64,000 nucleotides of DNA from Candidatus Symbiobacter mobilis CR (GTDB taxonomy: Bacteria; Pseudomonadota; Gammaproteobacteria; Burkholderiales; Burkholderiaceae_C). The DNA is taken from assembly GCF_000477435.1 (NCBI RefSeq), contig NC_022576.1, positions 1,984,001 through 2,048,000 on the forward strand. The letters run 5' to 3'. The stretch's first letter is position 1, and each line of letters opens with the position of its first letter. Shown here in pieces: positions 35,008 through 44,712 of this stretch. The notes under the pieces are model-generated. The model worked only from the letters and a program-made list of their open reading frames with translations, did no database searches and was not told the origin of the DNA. A program made the translations under genes and the position numbers.

Positions 35008-36225
35008 CTAGCGGGAAGCAGCGTTTGCAGGAGCAGTGCCGAAGGCGTACACCCCACCGTGACGGGTCACGGCGATGAGGAGGGAGTCTGCCCAGAGGGG
35101 GGAGCCGACGATTGCGGATCCGTCGGTCGTGCTGCGGGCCAGGGCGGCGCCATCAGCGGAAGAAAACCAGTGCAACATGCCGTTGTCGTCCCCGACGACC
35201 AATACGTCCCCGGCCAGCACTGCGCGGCCCAGTTTGCGGTAGCGCAGATCGGTGTTCGTCCATCCGGGTTCTCCATCACTCCGTCTCCACGAGCGCAGGG
35301 TGCCGTCGCTATCGACGCCATACACCCAGCGCGCATCGCCGCTCAACCCCACGTGCCCTTGGCTGGACTTGCTCCAAGAGATACCGCCGTGCAGGGCGCT
35401 GACGCAGCCCACGCCGTAGTGGTAAGCCCGCACGCATACCTCGTAGCCATTGCGCGAAACCCCTTCGACCAAGTCGACGAGCCGGTCGATGTCGCTGGTT
35501 TCGCGGGGGGTGGCGAGGGGGGCGTCCCACAGCACGCTGGCCGTAGCGGGATGCAGGCCGATCAGGTGCCCGGACTGCGCGACAACGAGGGTGTCACCGA
35601 CAGCCATTAGCACCGAGGGTTGTCCGAGTACGAGGGCTTCCTCGTGACGATGGAATCGCCACAGTCTGTGGCCCGTCTTGCCATCGAAAGCCATAACGCT
35701 GCGATCTCCACCCAGGACGAACACCCGTTCCCCTGCGACCAGGGGAGGCGTGATGACCTGGGTCGACAGCGGTTGCTTCCATGACACGCCCTTGTCGTCG
35801 AGCGCGACAAGCACGTTGTCTTGCGTGACGACGGCGGCGCGCCGTCCATCGCTGCCGACGCCGGCGCTGAGTGGATGCCCCACATCGACCCGCCAAAGCT
35901 CTTCGCCAGTCGATGCACGCAATGCCAGCACTGTCCCGGCGGCATTCGCCACCGTGAGCACGTCTGCCTTCCATGCAGGGCGCAGGGTGAGGCCGACCGT
36001 GCCAAGGTGCCTCGTCCACGCGGTACGCACAGCCAAGCGAGCGGGGTCCGGGCCTAGGGGCGCAGGCTCGGGCGCCCGGGGGCCACTGGCGCAGGCACCG
36101 AGCAACGCTGCCGGGAGCAAGAAGGCACAGAGCGTTCGGCGAACGGCCAGGGAATGCAGCGAACGATGCAGCGCGGAAAGCAATGCATCATGCAGCGCCA
36201 GCAAGGGGAAAGGACGACGAAACAT
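35008..36225 (-). CDS. bamB: Outer membrane assembly lipoprotein BamB
   Basis: A 405-residue predicted lipoprotein (lipobox LLGAC near residue 44, with an unusually long N-terminal extension) with a PQQ-type beta-propeller. Repeats include [66 protein letters not shown] and the conserved GVG(C)[13 protein letters not shown]. BamB joins BamA in the beta-barrel assembly machine at the inner face of the outer membrane. It lies between yfgM-like and der genes, the standard context. The long pre-lipobox segment means the true start may be a later non-ATG codon. Confidence 0.93.
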   Translation of the reverse strand: MFRRPFPLLALHDALLSALHRSLHSLAVRRTLCAFLLPAALLGACASGPRAPEPAPLGPDPARLAVRTAWTRHLGTVGLTLRPAWKADVLTVANAAGTVLALRASTGEELWRVDVGHPLSAGVGSDGRRAAVVTQDNVLVALDDKGVSWKQPLSTQVITPPLVAGERVFVLGGDRSVMAFDGKTGHRLWRFHRHEEALVLGQPSVLMAVGDTLVVAQSGHLIGLHPATASVLWDAPLATPRETSDIDRLVDLVEGVSRNGYEVCVRAYHYGVGCVSALHGGISWSKSSQGHVGLSGDARWVYGVDSDGTLRSWRRSDGEPGWTNTDLRYRKLGRAVLAGDVLVVGDDNGMLHWFSSADGAALARSTTDGSAIVGSPLWADSLLIAVTRHGGVYAFGTAPANAASR

Positions 36226-36238
36226 GGCGTGCAAGGAA

Positions 36239-36955
36239 TCAGCGTGACGCAGCAGCCGAGGCTGATGCTGCAACGGCGGAGGTTGCTGTAGATGCTGTAG
36301 ATGCCGCAGCAGACGCAACAGTCGGCGCAGCCATGGCAGAACGCTTGACTTCGACCATCCGGCGGTATTCCCCGGTCAGGGCGGGTTGCAGCGCTTTTTG
36401 GTACTCGGCGGCGGCCTGTTCTGTGCGGCCCTGGAGCACCAGAATGTCCGCCTTGCGGTCGGCGGCCAGGGCGTGGAAGGGTTCTGGAAAGGGGGCAGCC
36501 AATGCTGCCAGGGCACGGTCGTAGTCTTTCTTTTGTACCAGCAGGGCACTCCACCGCAGGCGTGCCACCGACTGCAAGCCAACGTCGGTAGCTTGCCGGG
36601 ACAGCCATTCGATCGCGGCGATGGCGTCGTCCACCCGGCCTGCATCGGCGTGGTGCTTGGCCACGAGCAGCGCAGCGTGGCGGGCGTGGATCGTGTCGCC
36701 AAAACGCTCCCGCAGATCGGCAAAGGCCCTGGAAATACGAGATGTCTCCGCAGCGGACAGCGCACGGTCGAATTCATCGTATAGCGCGGCCGCTTTGTTG
36801 GCGGTGTTGACCTTCCAGTATTGGTAGCCATTCCACCCGGCATACGCGCCGAGCACCAGGATGAGCACCCAGGTGATGGCATTGCCGTACTGCTGCCAGA
36901 AATGCTTGATCTGGTCGAGCTGCTCTTGTTCTTCGAGGTCGAAGGTGTTGGCCAT
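36239..36955 (-). CDS. YfgM-like TPR protein (SecYEG ancillary factor)
   Basis: A 238-residue protein with a short cytoplasmic N-terminus (MANTFDLEEQEQLDQIKHFW), one membrane helix (AITWVLILVLGAYAGWNGY, about 26-44) and a periplasmic TPR_21-type helical domain (AKHHADAGRVDDAIAAIEWL, LQGRTEQAAAEYQKAL). An Ala/Ser/Thr-rich tail follows. YfgM associates with SecYEG and PpiD and hands secreted proteins to periplasmic chaperones. It sits four bases downstream of hisS and 13 before bamB, indicating one transcript. The Ala-rich tail is unusual and is encoded by repetitive gca/gct codons. Confidence 0.88.
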   Translation of the reverse strand: MANTFDLEEQEQLDQIKHFWQQYGNAITWVLILVLGAYAGWNGYQYWKVNTANKAAALYDEFDRALSAAETSRISRAFADLRERFGDTIHARHAALLVAKHHADAGRVDDAIAAIEWLSRQATDVGLQSVARLRWSALLVQKKDYDRALAALAAPFPEPFHALAADRKADILVLQGRTEQAAAEYQKALQPALTGEYRRMVEVKRSAMAAPTVASAAASTASTATSAVAASASAAASR

Positions 36956-36959
36956 GGGG

Positions 36960-38264
36960 TCAGTGCGAAAGGGGGCGGGATTGTAGGGTGGGGGCCCAGT
37001 TGGCGATGTCGTCGACCGGGCGCAGGATTTGGCCGATGGAGGCGTCGCGCAGGTGCTTGATCGCAACCTGCCGATGCGCCATTTCATCCTGGGCAAAAAC
37101 CAGCGCGTAGGTGGCGCCACTGGCATCTGCGCGCTTGAACTGGCTCTTGAGGCTACTGGCCCCGGCAGTGTCTGCGTGCATTTGCACGCACACGCCATGG
37201 CGGCGTAGTTCTTGGAGCACGCGGAGCACTTCCGGGTACGTGGCAGGCTCGGCGACGATCGCATAGGCGTCGGGCACTGGCGTATCCGGCATGTGTTCCG
37301 TGTCGTCGAGCAAGTCGAGCACCCGATCCATTCCCATCGCCCAGCCGACTGCCGGGGTGGGCTTGCCGCCGAGTTGCGCGAACAGGCCGTCGTAGCGGCC
37401 GCCGGCGCAAACCGTTCCCTGCGCGCCGAGTTGGTCGGTGATGAACTCGAAGACGGTCTTCGTGTAGTAGTCCAGCCCACGAACCAGCCGATGCTGGATG
37501 GTGCAAGCGATGCCGTTGGCGTCGAGGATTGCGAGGACACGGTCGAAATGCGTGCGCGATTCCGGCCCCAGAAAGTCGAACAGTCGCGGCGCGTTGTCGA
37601 TGACCGCGCGCATCGCGGGGTTTTTGCTGTCGAGGACGCGCAGGGGGTTGCTGTGGAGTCGGCGGCGTGCATCGGCATCGAGCAGGGCGAGGTGGCGCTC
37701 GAAGTACGCAATGAGCGCCATGCGGTGCGCGCTGCGCTCGGAAGAAATGCCCAGGCTGTTGAGTTCCAGGCGAAGGTCGCGCAGGCCCAGCTCGTGCAGC
37801 AGTTGCGCCGCCATCACGATCAGTTCGGCATCGACCTCCGGGCCGGCGAATCCCATCGCCTCCGCGCCGATCTGGTCGAACTGCCGGTACCGCCCTTTCT
37901 GGGGACGCTCGTGTCGGAACATCGGCCCCATGTAGTAGAGCCGCTTGCCGCCGTCGTAGAGCAGGTTGTGTTCAATGGCTGCCCGCACGACCCCGGCGGT
38001 GGCTTCGGGGCGCAGGGTCAAAGGGTCGCCGTTGAGCCGATCCTCGAAGCTGTACATCTCCTTTTCGACGACGTCGGTTACTTCGCCCAGCCCGCGTACG
38101 AACAGTGGTGTCGTTTCGACGATGGGGGTGCGGATGTTGCGGTAGGCATAGCGTGCGAATAGCTCCCGCGCGCGGGATTCGAGCCATTCGACCCTATGCG
38201 AACGTCCGGGCAGCAGGTCGTTCATCCCTTTGACCGCGACGATGCGTTGCGATCCCTCGCTCAT
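36960..38264 (-). CDS. hisS: Histidyl-tRNA synthetase
   Basis: A 434-residue class II synthetase: motif 1 region [31 protein letters not shown], motif 2 [20 protein letters not shown], and the His-specific [21 protein letters not shown] and motif 3 [10 protein letters not shown] follow, and the C-terminal anticodon domain ends with VFAQDEM and the ILRPVDD region. The ATG at 38264 has AGGAG upstream and overlaps the ispG stop (ATGA). It charges tRNA-His with histidine. Confidence 0.97.
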   Translation of the reverse strand: MSEGSQRIVAVKGMNDLLPGRSHRVEWLESRARELFARYAYRNIRTPIVETTPLFVRGLGEVTDVVEKEMYSFEDRLNGDPLTLRPEATAGVVRAAIEHNLLYDGGKRLYYMGPMFRHERPQKGRYRQFDQIGAEAMGFAGPEVDAELIVMAAQLLHELGLRDLRLELNSLGISSERSAHRMALIAYFERHLALLDADARRRLHSNPLRVLDSKNPAMRAVIDNAPRLFDFLGPESRTHFDRVLAILDANGIACTIQHRLVRGLDYYTKTVFEFITDQLGAQGTVCAGGRYDGLFAQLGGKPTPAVGWAMGMDRVLDLLDDTEHMPDTPVPDAYAIVAEPATYPEVLRVLQELRRHGVCVQMHADTAGASSLKSQFKRADASGATYALVFAQDEMAHRQVAIKHLRDASIGQILRPVDDIANWAPTLQSRPLSH

Positions 38265-39535
38265 GCTTGCTCCTGGTTGGCCGCGCCGCTGCCGAAACGG
38301 CGCTGTACGTACTGTTCGAGAAGGTGCAGGAATTCGTCGCCCAGCGCAGGCCCGCGCAGGGTCGCGTGCTTGACGCCGTCGATAAAGACTGGCGCGGCGG
38401 GGTCTTCGCCGGAACCGGGCAGGCTGATGCCGATGTCGGCTTGTCGACTTTCCCCGGGGCCGTTGACGATGCACCCCATCACCGCTACTTGCAGGGTTTC
38501 GACGCCAGGGTAACGCCCACGCCAGTCGGTCATGCGCTCGCGAACGAAGTCATCGACCTTGGCCGCGAGTTCGGTGAAAGCGTGGCCGGATGTGCGCCCG
38601 CACCCTGGGCACGAGGTGACGGTGGGACGCAGGGAACGCAGCCCCAGCGCTTGCAGAATCTCGCAGGAGACGACGACTTCTTGCACACGCGATTCGCCGG
38701 GGCGCGGCGTCAGCGAAACGCGCAGCGTGTCTCCGATGCCTTCATGCAGCAGGATGGACATCGCCGCCGTCGAGGCAACGATGCCTTGCATCCCCTGCCC
38801 TGCTTCCGTCAGCCCCAGGTGCAGCGCGTGGTTACAGCGCCGGGCCAGTTCCCGGTAGACGACGAGTAGGTCGCCGACGCTGCTGAGCTTGCACGACAGC
38901 ACGATCTGCGCAGGATCCATCCCCAGGGCGCAGGCTTGTTTTGCCGATTCGACCGCCGAGGTCACGACCGCTTCGAGCATCACCGCGTGTGCATCCCAAG
39001 GCTGGCTGCGTTGGCAGTTGTCGTCCATCATGGACTCCAGCAGTTCGGGGTCCACGCTACCGCCATTGACGCCGATGCGGATGGGGCGATTCCAGTGCAA
39101 GGCGGTTTCGATCATGGCGGCAAATTGCCGGTCACGCTTGTCACCCTTGCCGACGTTGCCAGGATTGATGCGGTACTTGGACAGGGCCGCAGCGCAGGCG
39201 GGGTGGTCTTGCAGCAGGCGGTGCCCGTTGAAGTGGAAATCCCCGATGAGGGGAACGTCGATCCCCCAGCGGTCGAGGTGGTCGCGAATACGGGGCACCG
39301 CATCCGCAGCCTGGGGGGTGTCCACCGTGATGCGCACCAGTTCGGAGCCAGCCTGGAACAGTTCACGCACCTGCGTTGCCGTAGCCAGGTCGTCGCGCGT
39401 GTCGGTATTGGTCATCGACTGCACGCGCACCGGAGCATCGCCACCCAGCGTCAGGGTGCGGCCCCCCCACGCAATGCGTGTTTGCAGGGAAGCGCGCCGC
39501 CGGGGCAGCGCCCCGGATGGTGGTGCGAGGCCCAC
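38261..39535 (-). CDS. ispG: 4-hydroxy-3-methylbut-2-en-1-yl diphosphate synthase IspG (GcpE)
   Basis: A 424-residue enzyme of the MEP isoprenoid pathway. The TIM-barrel part has [44 protein letters not shown] and [10 protein letters not shown]. The [4Fe-4S] ligands are two Cys in [10 protein letters not shown] (about 309-318) and one in [11 protein letters not shown] (about 353). It reductively opens MEcPP to HMBPP. The GTG start at 39535 shares its first base with the final G of the rodZ-like TAG stop, so translation is coupled; upstream sequence belongs to that gene. Its own stop overlaps hisS. Confidence 0.96.
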   Translation of the reverse strand: MGLAPPSGALPRRRASLQTRIAWGGRTLTLGGDAPVRVQSMTNTDTRDDLATATQVRELFQAGSELVRITVDTPQAADAVPRIRDHLDRWGIDVPLIGDFHFNGHRLLQDHPACAAALSKYRINPGNVGKGDKRDRQFAAMIETALHWNRPIRIGVNGGSVDPELLESMMDDNCQRSQPWDAHAVMLEAVVTSAVESAKQACALGMDPAQIVLSCKLSSVGDLLVVYRELARRCNHALHLGLTEAGQGMQGIVASTAAMSILLHEGIGDTLRVSLTPRPGESRVQEVVVSCEILQALGLRSLRPTVTSCPGCGRTSGHAFTELAAKVDDFVRERMTDWRGRYPGVETLQVAVMGCIVNGPGESRQADIGISLPGSGEDPAAPVFIDGVKHATLRGPALGDEFLHLLEQYVQRRFGSGAANQEQA

Positions 39536-40479
39536 TATCGCACCTCGAAACGCGCCACGTTGCGCTGGGCGTGCGCGAGGGTATCGAACTTGTTGCCGCG
39601 CACCGTGACTTCGACGCCGTCGGCCTTGCCTAGCAGTACAGACAGGGGCGGTATTCCCGATGCTTGTGTGATCTCGCCGGCAAGGAGCATGCGGCGCAGC
39701 ACCTGCGTGCCTTGGGCGTCGACGATTTCGACCCACGATGAATCGATGGCGCGCAATGCCAACGTCAGCGTACCGCTAGGTGCGGTATCGGGAGACGTGT
39801 TGACAGAGGGACCGAAAGAGGAATGGATAGAGGGGTGCAGAGCCGGGTGGAGCGTGGCGCTGGACGTGGAGGCAGGCGGCGGGGATGCGCTTCCTGCTGC
39901 GCTGGGGGAAAGAGGAGCAGACAGGGGCAAGGCAGATTCACCCTCCGCAGAGGGGGGAAATGCCTCCATCGACGGTGCAGAAGCGTCGTGCCATGGGGTA
40001 GGTACAGGCATGACTACCGTAGGCATAGGCATGTCGTGTTGCGGGGCAGATTGGGGAGGCATCCACAACACGATGCCAATGCCCACGCACGCCAGCAGTA
40101 TCCCTACCCCCATCGGGTGCGAGGCATACATCCATAAGACGCGCCACGGCGAAGGCGAGGGGTCGCGCAGCGTCGAATGCGGCCCCGAATCGTCTTGGCT
40201 GATTCGGGGAGTGACCACATGGGGCAGCCGCGCCAGAATGTCTGCGGGGTCGATCTGTAACACCCGGCAAATGCTCGCGGCGAGCGCACGCGCAAAGACC
40301 AAATCGGGCAGTTCATGCAGGCGCCCTGCTTCGAGGGCTTCCAACCGCTCCGGCGATACCTTGAGTATTTCGGCAAGGTCGAGGATGTCTACGCCCATCT
40401 TTTCTCTCGCCGCCCGCAATTGCGTGCCAGGGTCGGCAAAAGACGCGGCGGCAGCCCAAGTTACGTTGTCGTCATTCAT
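39535..40479 (-). CDS. RodZ-like helix-turn-helix membrane protein
   Basis: A 314-residue protein with a cytoplasmic HTH_25 domain ([32 protein letters not shown] spread over about 18-50) and one membrane helix (about 118-138, [18 protein letters not shown]). A Pro/Ser/Ala-rich periplasmic linker and a C-terminal DUF4115-type beta domain ([22 protein letters not shown] to VTVRGNKFD) follow. RodZ links MreB to the cell envelope and cell-shape machinery. The gene is embedded between pilW and ispG, the standard betaproteobacterial position. The start codon overlaps the end of pilW by eight bases. Confidence 0.9.
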   Translation of the reverse strand: MNDDNVTWAAAASFADPGTQLRAAREKMGVDILDLAEILKVSPERLEALEAGRLHELPDLVFARALAASICRVLQIDPADILARLPHVVTPRISQDDSGPHSTLRDPSPSPWRVLWMYASHPMGVGILLACVGIGIVLWMPPQSAPQHDMPMPTVVMPVPTPWHDASAPSMEAFPPSAEGESALPLSAPLSPSAAGSASPPPASTSSATLHPALHPSIHSSFGPSVNTSPDTAPSGTLTLALRAIDSSWVEIVDAQGTQVLRRMLLAGEITQASGIPPLSVLLGKADGVEVTVRGNKFDTLAHAQRNVARFEVR

Positions 40480-41317
40480 CAAAAGCCCCTCGGCGGTAAG
40501 CATCTGCCTGCGCGGACTGGGAAAAGCGCTTCTCCAGTTGTTGTGCAAGCTGCGCGACGGCGTCGTCGTCGGCGAGGAGTTTGTCGATTTTGATGCCTAG
40601 CCATAGCGATTCGGCGCTGGCCCAGTCGCTGTTGTTGAGTCTGCGGATGTAGAACTGCGCACGGGCGTACTCCTTGCGCAGGTATAAAACGTGGGCCAAG
40701 TTGTACCCGACGATGGGGTTGGTTGCGTCGAATTCGTAGGCGTGCAACAAGCTGGATTCGGCTTCCTTGTGTTGCCCCGCGCTGATTTGGCACAGTCCCT
40801 GGGTCATCCAGGTCTTGCCGCGTTCCTGGTATCCCGGCGTGGCCAGCGCCCGGCCAAAGTAGCGGAACGACTGCGGGTATGCCGCACGCTGGCATTCGAG
40901 CCAACCTAGGTTGTGCAGCACGTTGGCGTCGCCGGGCCGGAGCGATAGTGCCTTGAGGAAGCTTTCCTCGGCAGTGGGGAATTCCCGAAGCCGCATCGCG
41001 ATGAGGCCACGCAGGTTGTGCGCTTCGGGAAACGCGGGATCCACCGCCAGTACCTGGCGCAGTTCGTCGAGCGCGATGTCGGTCTTGCCTTGCTGGAAAT
41101 ACGCGACGGCAAGCTCCAACCGGATCCGCGCACGCTTGCGCGCTTCGCTGTCCTGGGCGATCGTTCCGCTGGCGGTCAGCCCTGTGCGCGATGCTTGCGG
41201 CGTGGCGCCACACCCCCATAGCAGCAGGCATGTGCCGCAGCACAGCAAGATGGCGGGCCATCCATGGGATAGGGGACAGGCTTGCAGCGTGGGGGGGAAG
41301 AACCGCATGGCGTGCAT
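40472..41317 (-). CDS. pilW: Type IV pilus biogenesis/stability lipoprotein PilW (PilF)
   Basis: A ~281-residue lipoprotein (signal ending in LLWGC) composed of TPR units: RIRLELAVAYFQQGKTDIA, FPEAHNLRGLIAMRLREF, DANVLHNLGWLECQRAAY, GKTWMTQGLCQISAGQHKEA and NPIVGYNLAHVLYLRKEYA. PilW/PilF pilotins help secretin PilQ insert or oligomerise in the outer membrane, so the organism probably makes type IV pili. Start codons are ambiguous: TTG 41326 overlapping the rlmN stop, ATG 41317 (used here) and ATG 41308 (with AGG nine bases upstream). Confidence 0.9.
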   Translation of the reverse strand: MHAMRFFPPTLQACPLSHGWPAILLCCGTCLLLWGCGATPQASRTGLTASGTIAQDSEARKRARIRLELAVAYFQQGKTDIALDELRQVLAVDPAFPEAHNLRGLIAMRLREFPTAEESFLKALSLRPGDANVLHNLGWLECQRAAYPQSFRYFGRALATPGYQERGKTWMTQGLCQISAGQHKEAESSLLHAYEFDATNPIVGYNLAHVLYLRKEYARAQFYIRRLNNSDWASAESLWLGIKIDKLLADDDAVAQLAQQLEKRFSQSAQADAYRRGAFDE

Positions 41318-41322
41318 CCTGC

Positions 41323-42516
41323 TCAAGGGATGGAGTGCGATGGGATGGCGTGCGATGCGTTGCGAATGGCAGCGGCGTGGGAACCGACCTTGCAGCGTTG
41401 GCCGAATTCGAGGTGGCGCCGCTGCATCCGTTGTTCTGCGTGGGTGCGATCCTGCACCTCACCGGCCAATTGCCCGCAGGCTGCCGCGATGTCGTCGCCG
41501 CGCGTGCGGCGCACGGTCGTGACGATCCCTGCAGCGGACAGGGTGTGCGCAAAGGCTTCGATCCGCTGCGGCGGCGAAGCGCGCAGCCCGGACTGCGCAA
41601 AAGGGTTGAACGCGATGAGATTGCACTTGCACCAGGAGCGCCCGCGACTGCGAAGCAGATCGACAAGCTCGTTGGCATGGCGATCCTGGTCGTTGACTCC
41701 GTCGAGCATGCAGTATTCGAAGGTGACGAAGTCCCGGGGGGCGTACTGGATGTAGCGCTGGCAGGCGTCGAGCAAATCGGCCAGAGGGTATTTGCGATTC
41801 AAGGGCATAAGCTCGCTGCGCAGCGCGTCGTTGGGAGCGTGTAGAGACACGGCCAGCGCCACGGGGCAGTCCTGCGCCAAGGCGTCGATCTTGGGAATGA
41901 CCCCAGCGGTTGACACAGTCACCCGACGGCGAGACAAGCCGTAGGCGTGGTCGTCGAGCATGAGGCGCAATGCTGGAATGAGCGCACGGTAGTTTTGCAG
42001 CGGCTCGCCCATGCCCATCATGACGACATTGGTAATAGCACGATCCCGATCCGAAAACCGGGAATGGATACCCTGGGAACGTAAATCGTGCTCCACATGC
42101 CAGAGCTGCCCGATGATTTCCGCAGTCGTCAGGTTCCGGCTGAACCCTTGGTTCCCCGTTGCGCAGAACAGGCAACCCATCGGGCAACCTGCTTGCGAGG
42201 ATACGCAGAGGGTGCCCCGGCCAGGGTCTTCGATGAAAACAGCTTCGACGGCATCCCCATTGCCGACATCGAACAACCATTTGATCGTGCCATCCGCAGC
42301 AGCTTGGCGAGAGAGCACCTGCATGGCAGGCACATAAGCGTGTTCGGCGAGCTTGCTGCGCAGGGAGCGCGCCAAGTCGGTCATCGCACCAAAGTCGGCA
42401 ACGCCCCGCTGGTGGATCCAGCGCAGAAGTTGCGCGGCCCGAAACCCCCGTTCCCCCAGCGTTTGGCAGTACACGCTCAGGTGATCGTGGTCGTAGTCCA
42501 GCAAGTTGACGGCCAT
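41323..42516 (-). CDS. rlmN: Dual-specificity 23S rRNA/tRNA adenine C2-methyltransferase RlmN
   Basis: A 397-residue radical SAM enzyme. It has an N-terminal accessory domain ([17 protein letters not shown]), Cys111-Cys115-Cys118 in [11 protein letters not shown] for the [4Fe-4S] cluster, and [29 protein letters not shown] and NLIAFNPF. The methyl-carrying Cys lies in [14 protein letters not shown]. It methylates A2503 of 23S rRNA and A37 of some tRNAs. The C-terminal ~45 residues after GEVQDRT are an uncommon extension. The ATG at 42516 fits; 22 bases separate it from the ndk stop upstream. Confidence 0.96.
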   Translation of the reverse strand: MAVNLLDYDHDHLSVYCQTLGERGFRAAQLLRWIHQRGVADFGAMTDLARSLRSKLAEHAYVPAMQVLSRQAAADGTIKWLFDVGNGDAVEAVFIEDPGRGTLCVSSQAGCPMGCLFCATGNQGFSRNLTTAEIIGQLWHVEHDLRSQGIHSRFSDRDRAITNVVMMGMGEPLQNYRALIPALRLMLDDHAYGLSRRRVTVSTAGVIPKIDALAQDCPVALAVSLHAPNDALRSELMPLNRKYPLADLLDACQRYIQYAPRDFVTFEYCMLDGVNDQDRHANELVDLLRSRGRSWCKCNLIAFNPFAQSGLRASPPQRIEAFAHTLSAAGIVTTVRRTRGDDIAAACGQLAGEVQDRTHAEQRMQRRHLEFGQRCKVGSHAAAIRNASHAIPSHSIP

Positions 42517-42538
42517 GGTGCCCAGGGAGGCGGGAACC

Positions 42539-42961
42539 TCAGCGAGAGGGGATGTCCAGACCAGGGAAAAAGTACGCGATTTCGAAAGCAGCCGTCTCGG
42601 GGCCATCCGACCCATGGACGGCGTTGGCATCAATGCTGCTGGCGAAGTCGCTGCGGATCGTCCCTGGCGCAGCCAATTGGGGATCCGTCGCGCCCATCAG
42701 TTCGCGGTTTTTGCGGATGGCATCTGGGCCTTCGAGCACCTGCACCATGACGGGGCCGGAGGTCATGAATTGCACCAGGTCCTTGAAAAAGGGACGTTCC
42801 CGATGCACAGCATAGAAACCCTGCGCCTGCGCAGTGGAGAGATGCAGCATCCGGGCCGCGATGATCCGCAGCCCCGCCGCTTCGAAGCGGGAATAAATCT
42901 GGCCAATGACGTTCTTGGCGACGGCATCGGGCTTGATGATGGAAAGAGTACGTTCGACCAT
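42539..42961 (-). CDS. ndk: Nucleoside diphosphate kinase
   Basis: A 140-residue NDK of standard length: [14 protein letters not shown] (Lys11), [32 protein letters not shown], and the phospho-histidine motif NAVHGSDG (His116), ending AYFF. It balances NTP and dNTP pools through a phospho-His intermediate. The frame runs on upstream into the 177-bp repeat, but ATG 42961 is the conventional start. First gene of the block that runs to der. Confidence 0.97.
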   Translation of the reverse strand: MVERTLSIIKPDAVAKNVIGQIYSRFEAAGLRIIAARMLHLSTAQAQGFYAVHRERPFFKDLVQFMTSGPVMVQVLEGPDAIRKNRELMGATDPQLAAPGTIRSDFASSIDANAVHGSDGPETAAFEIAYFFPGLDIPSR

Positions 42962-43064
42962 CGCTGCGGCTCCCTGAAGGAATGGCTGGGGGGAATGGCG
43001 GGTGAGAAGGATGATCTTACCGTGAACGCCGATTTGGCTATGCCTGCTTGCCTGCTGGGCGATG

Positions 43065-43241
43065 AACCCAAATAGTCCATTCGGCGCACCTTCGGTGCTG
43101 TTTGCGTGCAGGCGGCGTATTGGCGGCCATTTTTGCCCTTCTTCGTTGTTCATAGCGCAAGCTAGGAACGCCTCATGCAGGCCCAAACTGCCTTGCTACT
43201 GCATCCACCTGCCCTGCAAACCCTCATGGACTATCTGGGTT
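43065..43241. repeat. 177-bp inverted-repeat element, copy B (reverse of copy A)
   Basis: Starts aacccaaatagtccat and ends atggactatctgggtt (15 of 16 positions match as inverted repeats). Reverse-complementing it gives the same series of blocks as copy A at 30468-30644, with the same total length. It lies upstream of ndk on that gene's promoter side. Confidence 0.88.
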
Positions 43242-43304
43242 GAAGGACATCTTCCATTTTTGTCTTGCATTCGGGGTCTACCTTACCCTGCTTTGGCTGG
43301 CCTG

Positions 43305-43340
43305 CCTACTGGAATAGGTTCTTACTGGAATAAGTTCTTA
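43305..43340. repeat. Right-end fragments of the 145-bp element
   Basis: cctactggaataggttct (43305-43322) is identical to the right terminus of the 145-bp element. It is followed at once by a second degenerate terminus, tactggaataagttctta. The body of the element is absent. Confidence 0.8.
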
Positions 43341-43345
43341 GCGCT

Positions 43346-43738
43346 TCAGGCCATGGCGTTAACCAACACGCCCAAGCGTTGGGTTGGCTTGTTGATCAAC
43401 GATGAATTGTTGGACCGCATCGCTGCATATTCAGGTGTAGCTTTGTCAGGTGCAGCTTTGACCGATGTCAGCGGCCGCGACTGGCTTTGACCGGAATTGC
43501 CAAGCGCTGCCAGGGTTTGCTGCGCTTGCTCGGATTTGGCAGTGGATTGGCTTGACCGTGCGTCTGCAGTCCGTGCATCGGCTTCTGCGCGTTCAACGGT
43601 TTTCCACGCATCGCGCGCTTGCGCCTGCTGCGTACTGGCCGTCTGCTGCGCTTGCTCGGCAGCGCGCCGGGCCTGCGCCAGCGCACGCTGCGTTGAGCCG
43701 TACCGCGTTGCGCTGGGAGTAACAGCGAGAGATGCCAT
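43346..43738 (-). CDS. Small Ala/Gln-rich coiled-coil protein
   Basis: A 130-residue protein I cannot assign. Residues ~15-80 form a long helical, probably coiled-coil stretch (RALAQARRAAEQAQQTA, KTVERAEADARTADARS), followed by a Ser/Gln-rich part. The C-terminal RSNNSSLINKPTQRLGVLVNAMA ends with a hydrophobic helix. No signal peptide or membrane span. A GAAGG lies upstream of the ATG. It follows the next gene by 41 bases on the same strand, and the two share an Ala/Gln/Ser-rich composition, so they are probably co-expressed. Confidence 0.6.
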   Translation of the reverse strand: MASLAVTPSATRYGSTQRALAQARRAAEQAQQTASTQQAQARDAWKTVERAEADARTADARSSQSTAKSEQAQQTLAALGNSGQSQSRPLTSVKAAPDKATPEYAAMRSNNSSLINKPTQRLGVLVNAMA

Positions 43739-43779
43739 GGTCGGCCTTCGGGGTCAGCCAGTGACCCGGTTCCAACGGC

Positions 43780-44325
43780 TTACGCGAATAACGATAGCGC
43801 TTGCTGCGCCGGTGCATTGGCCTGGGTCAGCATGGCTATGCCAGCTTGTTGCCCTGTCTGTTGCTGAACTGGCGGGGCCGCGCTTGCTGTGGATGTGAAG
43901 CGGTTGAAGGCGGCCTTGGCGGCCTCCATGCGTGCTTTCATGTCGATTGTGAATTGTGGTCCCATTTTGTCGATCTGGACACCCTCATCCACTTTGGTGT
44001 TTGTGGAGGACATCCTAAGAGCCGAGGTGTACGTGGCAGCAGACTCCACCTTCCCCGACCCCGACCCAGAACTCAAGCTCAACGACTCCTCTGAAAACGT
44101 GGCTGTTGTCCCCGTTTGCTGCTTTTGACTGGAACCCAAGCCACTCGCCGATGACGTGAGCGGCCCCGAAGACATTTTGAATGACTGACTTAATTCCTGT
44201 ATCTTTGCATCTGCTCTCTGCTGGTGAGATTCGCGCATGCTGGCACGGTGAGATTCGAGCATGCTAGTAATGGTCGCTCTAAGCGTAGCGGCTTGGTCGC
44301 GGTTGGTGACAGAAGACAAACTCAT
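43780..44325 (-). CDS. Small Ser/Gln-rich protein with flagellin-like C-terminal tail
   Basis: A 181-residue protein of unknown function. It starts MSLSSVTNRDQAATLRATIT with helical segments rich in Ser/Gln/Arg, has a central Ser/Gly/Thr-rich linker (LSLSSGSGSGK), and ends with a helix GIAMLTQANAPAQQALSLFA. That end resembles the final helix of flagellins (a pattern like MLxQANxxPQxxLSLL), although the rest is not flagellin. The ATG at 44325 follows 232 bases of non-coding DNA after tRNA-Asn and its terminator. A link to motility or flagellar export is a hypothesis from the C-terminus only. Confidence 0.65.
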   Translation of the reverse strand: MSLSSVTNRDQAATLRATITSMLESHRASMRESHQQRADAKIQELSQSFKMSSGPLTSSASGLGSSQKQQTGTTATFSEESLSLSSGSGSGKVESAATYTSALRMSSTNTKVDEGVQIDKMGPQFTIDMKARMEAAKAAFNRFTSTASAAPPVQQQTGQQAGIAMLTQANAPAQQALSLFA

Positions 44326-44502
44326 GGTACAACTCCCAATCGAGTATGAAGGTGCAGAATTTTCAGTGTATACACCCATTAAAGGCAAAAAATAGGTGCT
44401 TTTACGAAAAATATATTGCGCCTCTTGCATAACTCCTGCCGAAGCGAATAGCCGACTGCACGCAGGAATTACACCAACGCATACACCAACGCACGCCAAA
44501 GA

Positions 44503-44537
44503 AAAAAGCCTGCTACTGATGAAGTAGCAGGCTTTTT
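44503..44537. terminator. Strong bidirectional intrinsic terminator after tRNA-Asn
   Basis: aaaaagcctgctact (44503-44517) and agtagcaggcttttt (44523-44537) form a perfect 15-bp stem with a 5-base loop. A- and T-runs form part of the stem, so it works in either direction. It lies 20 bases beyond the 3' end of the minus-strand tRNA gene. Confidence 0.92.
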
Positions 44538-44557
44538 CATGCCTATACGGCTTGTCA

Positions 44558-44633
44558 TGGCTCCCCGACCTGGGCTCGAACCAGGGACCTACGGATTAAC
44601 AGTCCGGCGCTCTACCAACTGAGCTATCAGGGA
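44558..44633 (-). tRNA. tRNA-Asn (GTT anticodon)
   Basis: A 76-nt tRNA gene including the encoded CCA end. On the minus strand it reads from TCCCTGATAGCTCAG, has D-loop GTTGGTAGAGC and anticodon stem-loop around CTGTTAA (anticodon GTT). The T-arm contains GGTTCGAGCC, and the acceptor 3' half is TCGGGGAGCCA. Seven acceptor pairs are formed including one G-T. A strong terminator follows. Confidence 0.97.
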
Positions 44634-44712
44634 ATAGGTCAAAGATTGTAATGGGTGCCGTGCGGGGCTTTTGCACAGGGGGCCGCACAGGCCGCAGGAG
44701 TGCTGTCATTCC

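Larger units (their letters stand above)
42962..43345. other. Intergenic region before ndk, filled by repeats
   Basis: 384 bp without a convincing gene. From 42962 to 43064 lies the probable ndk promoter region (minus strand; boxes not assignable). 43065-43241 is copy B of the 177-bp element. 43242-43304 shows nothing notable. 43305-43340 consists of right-end fragments of the 145-bp element. Confidence 0.6.
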
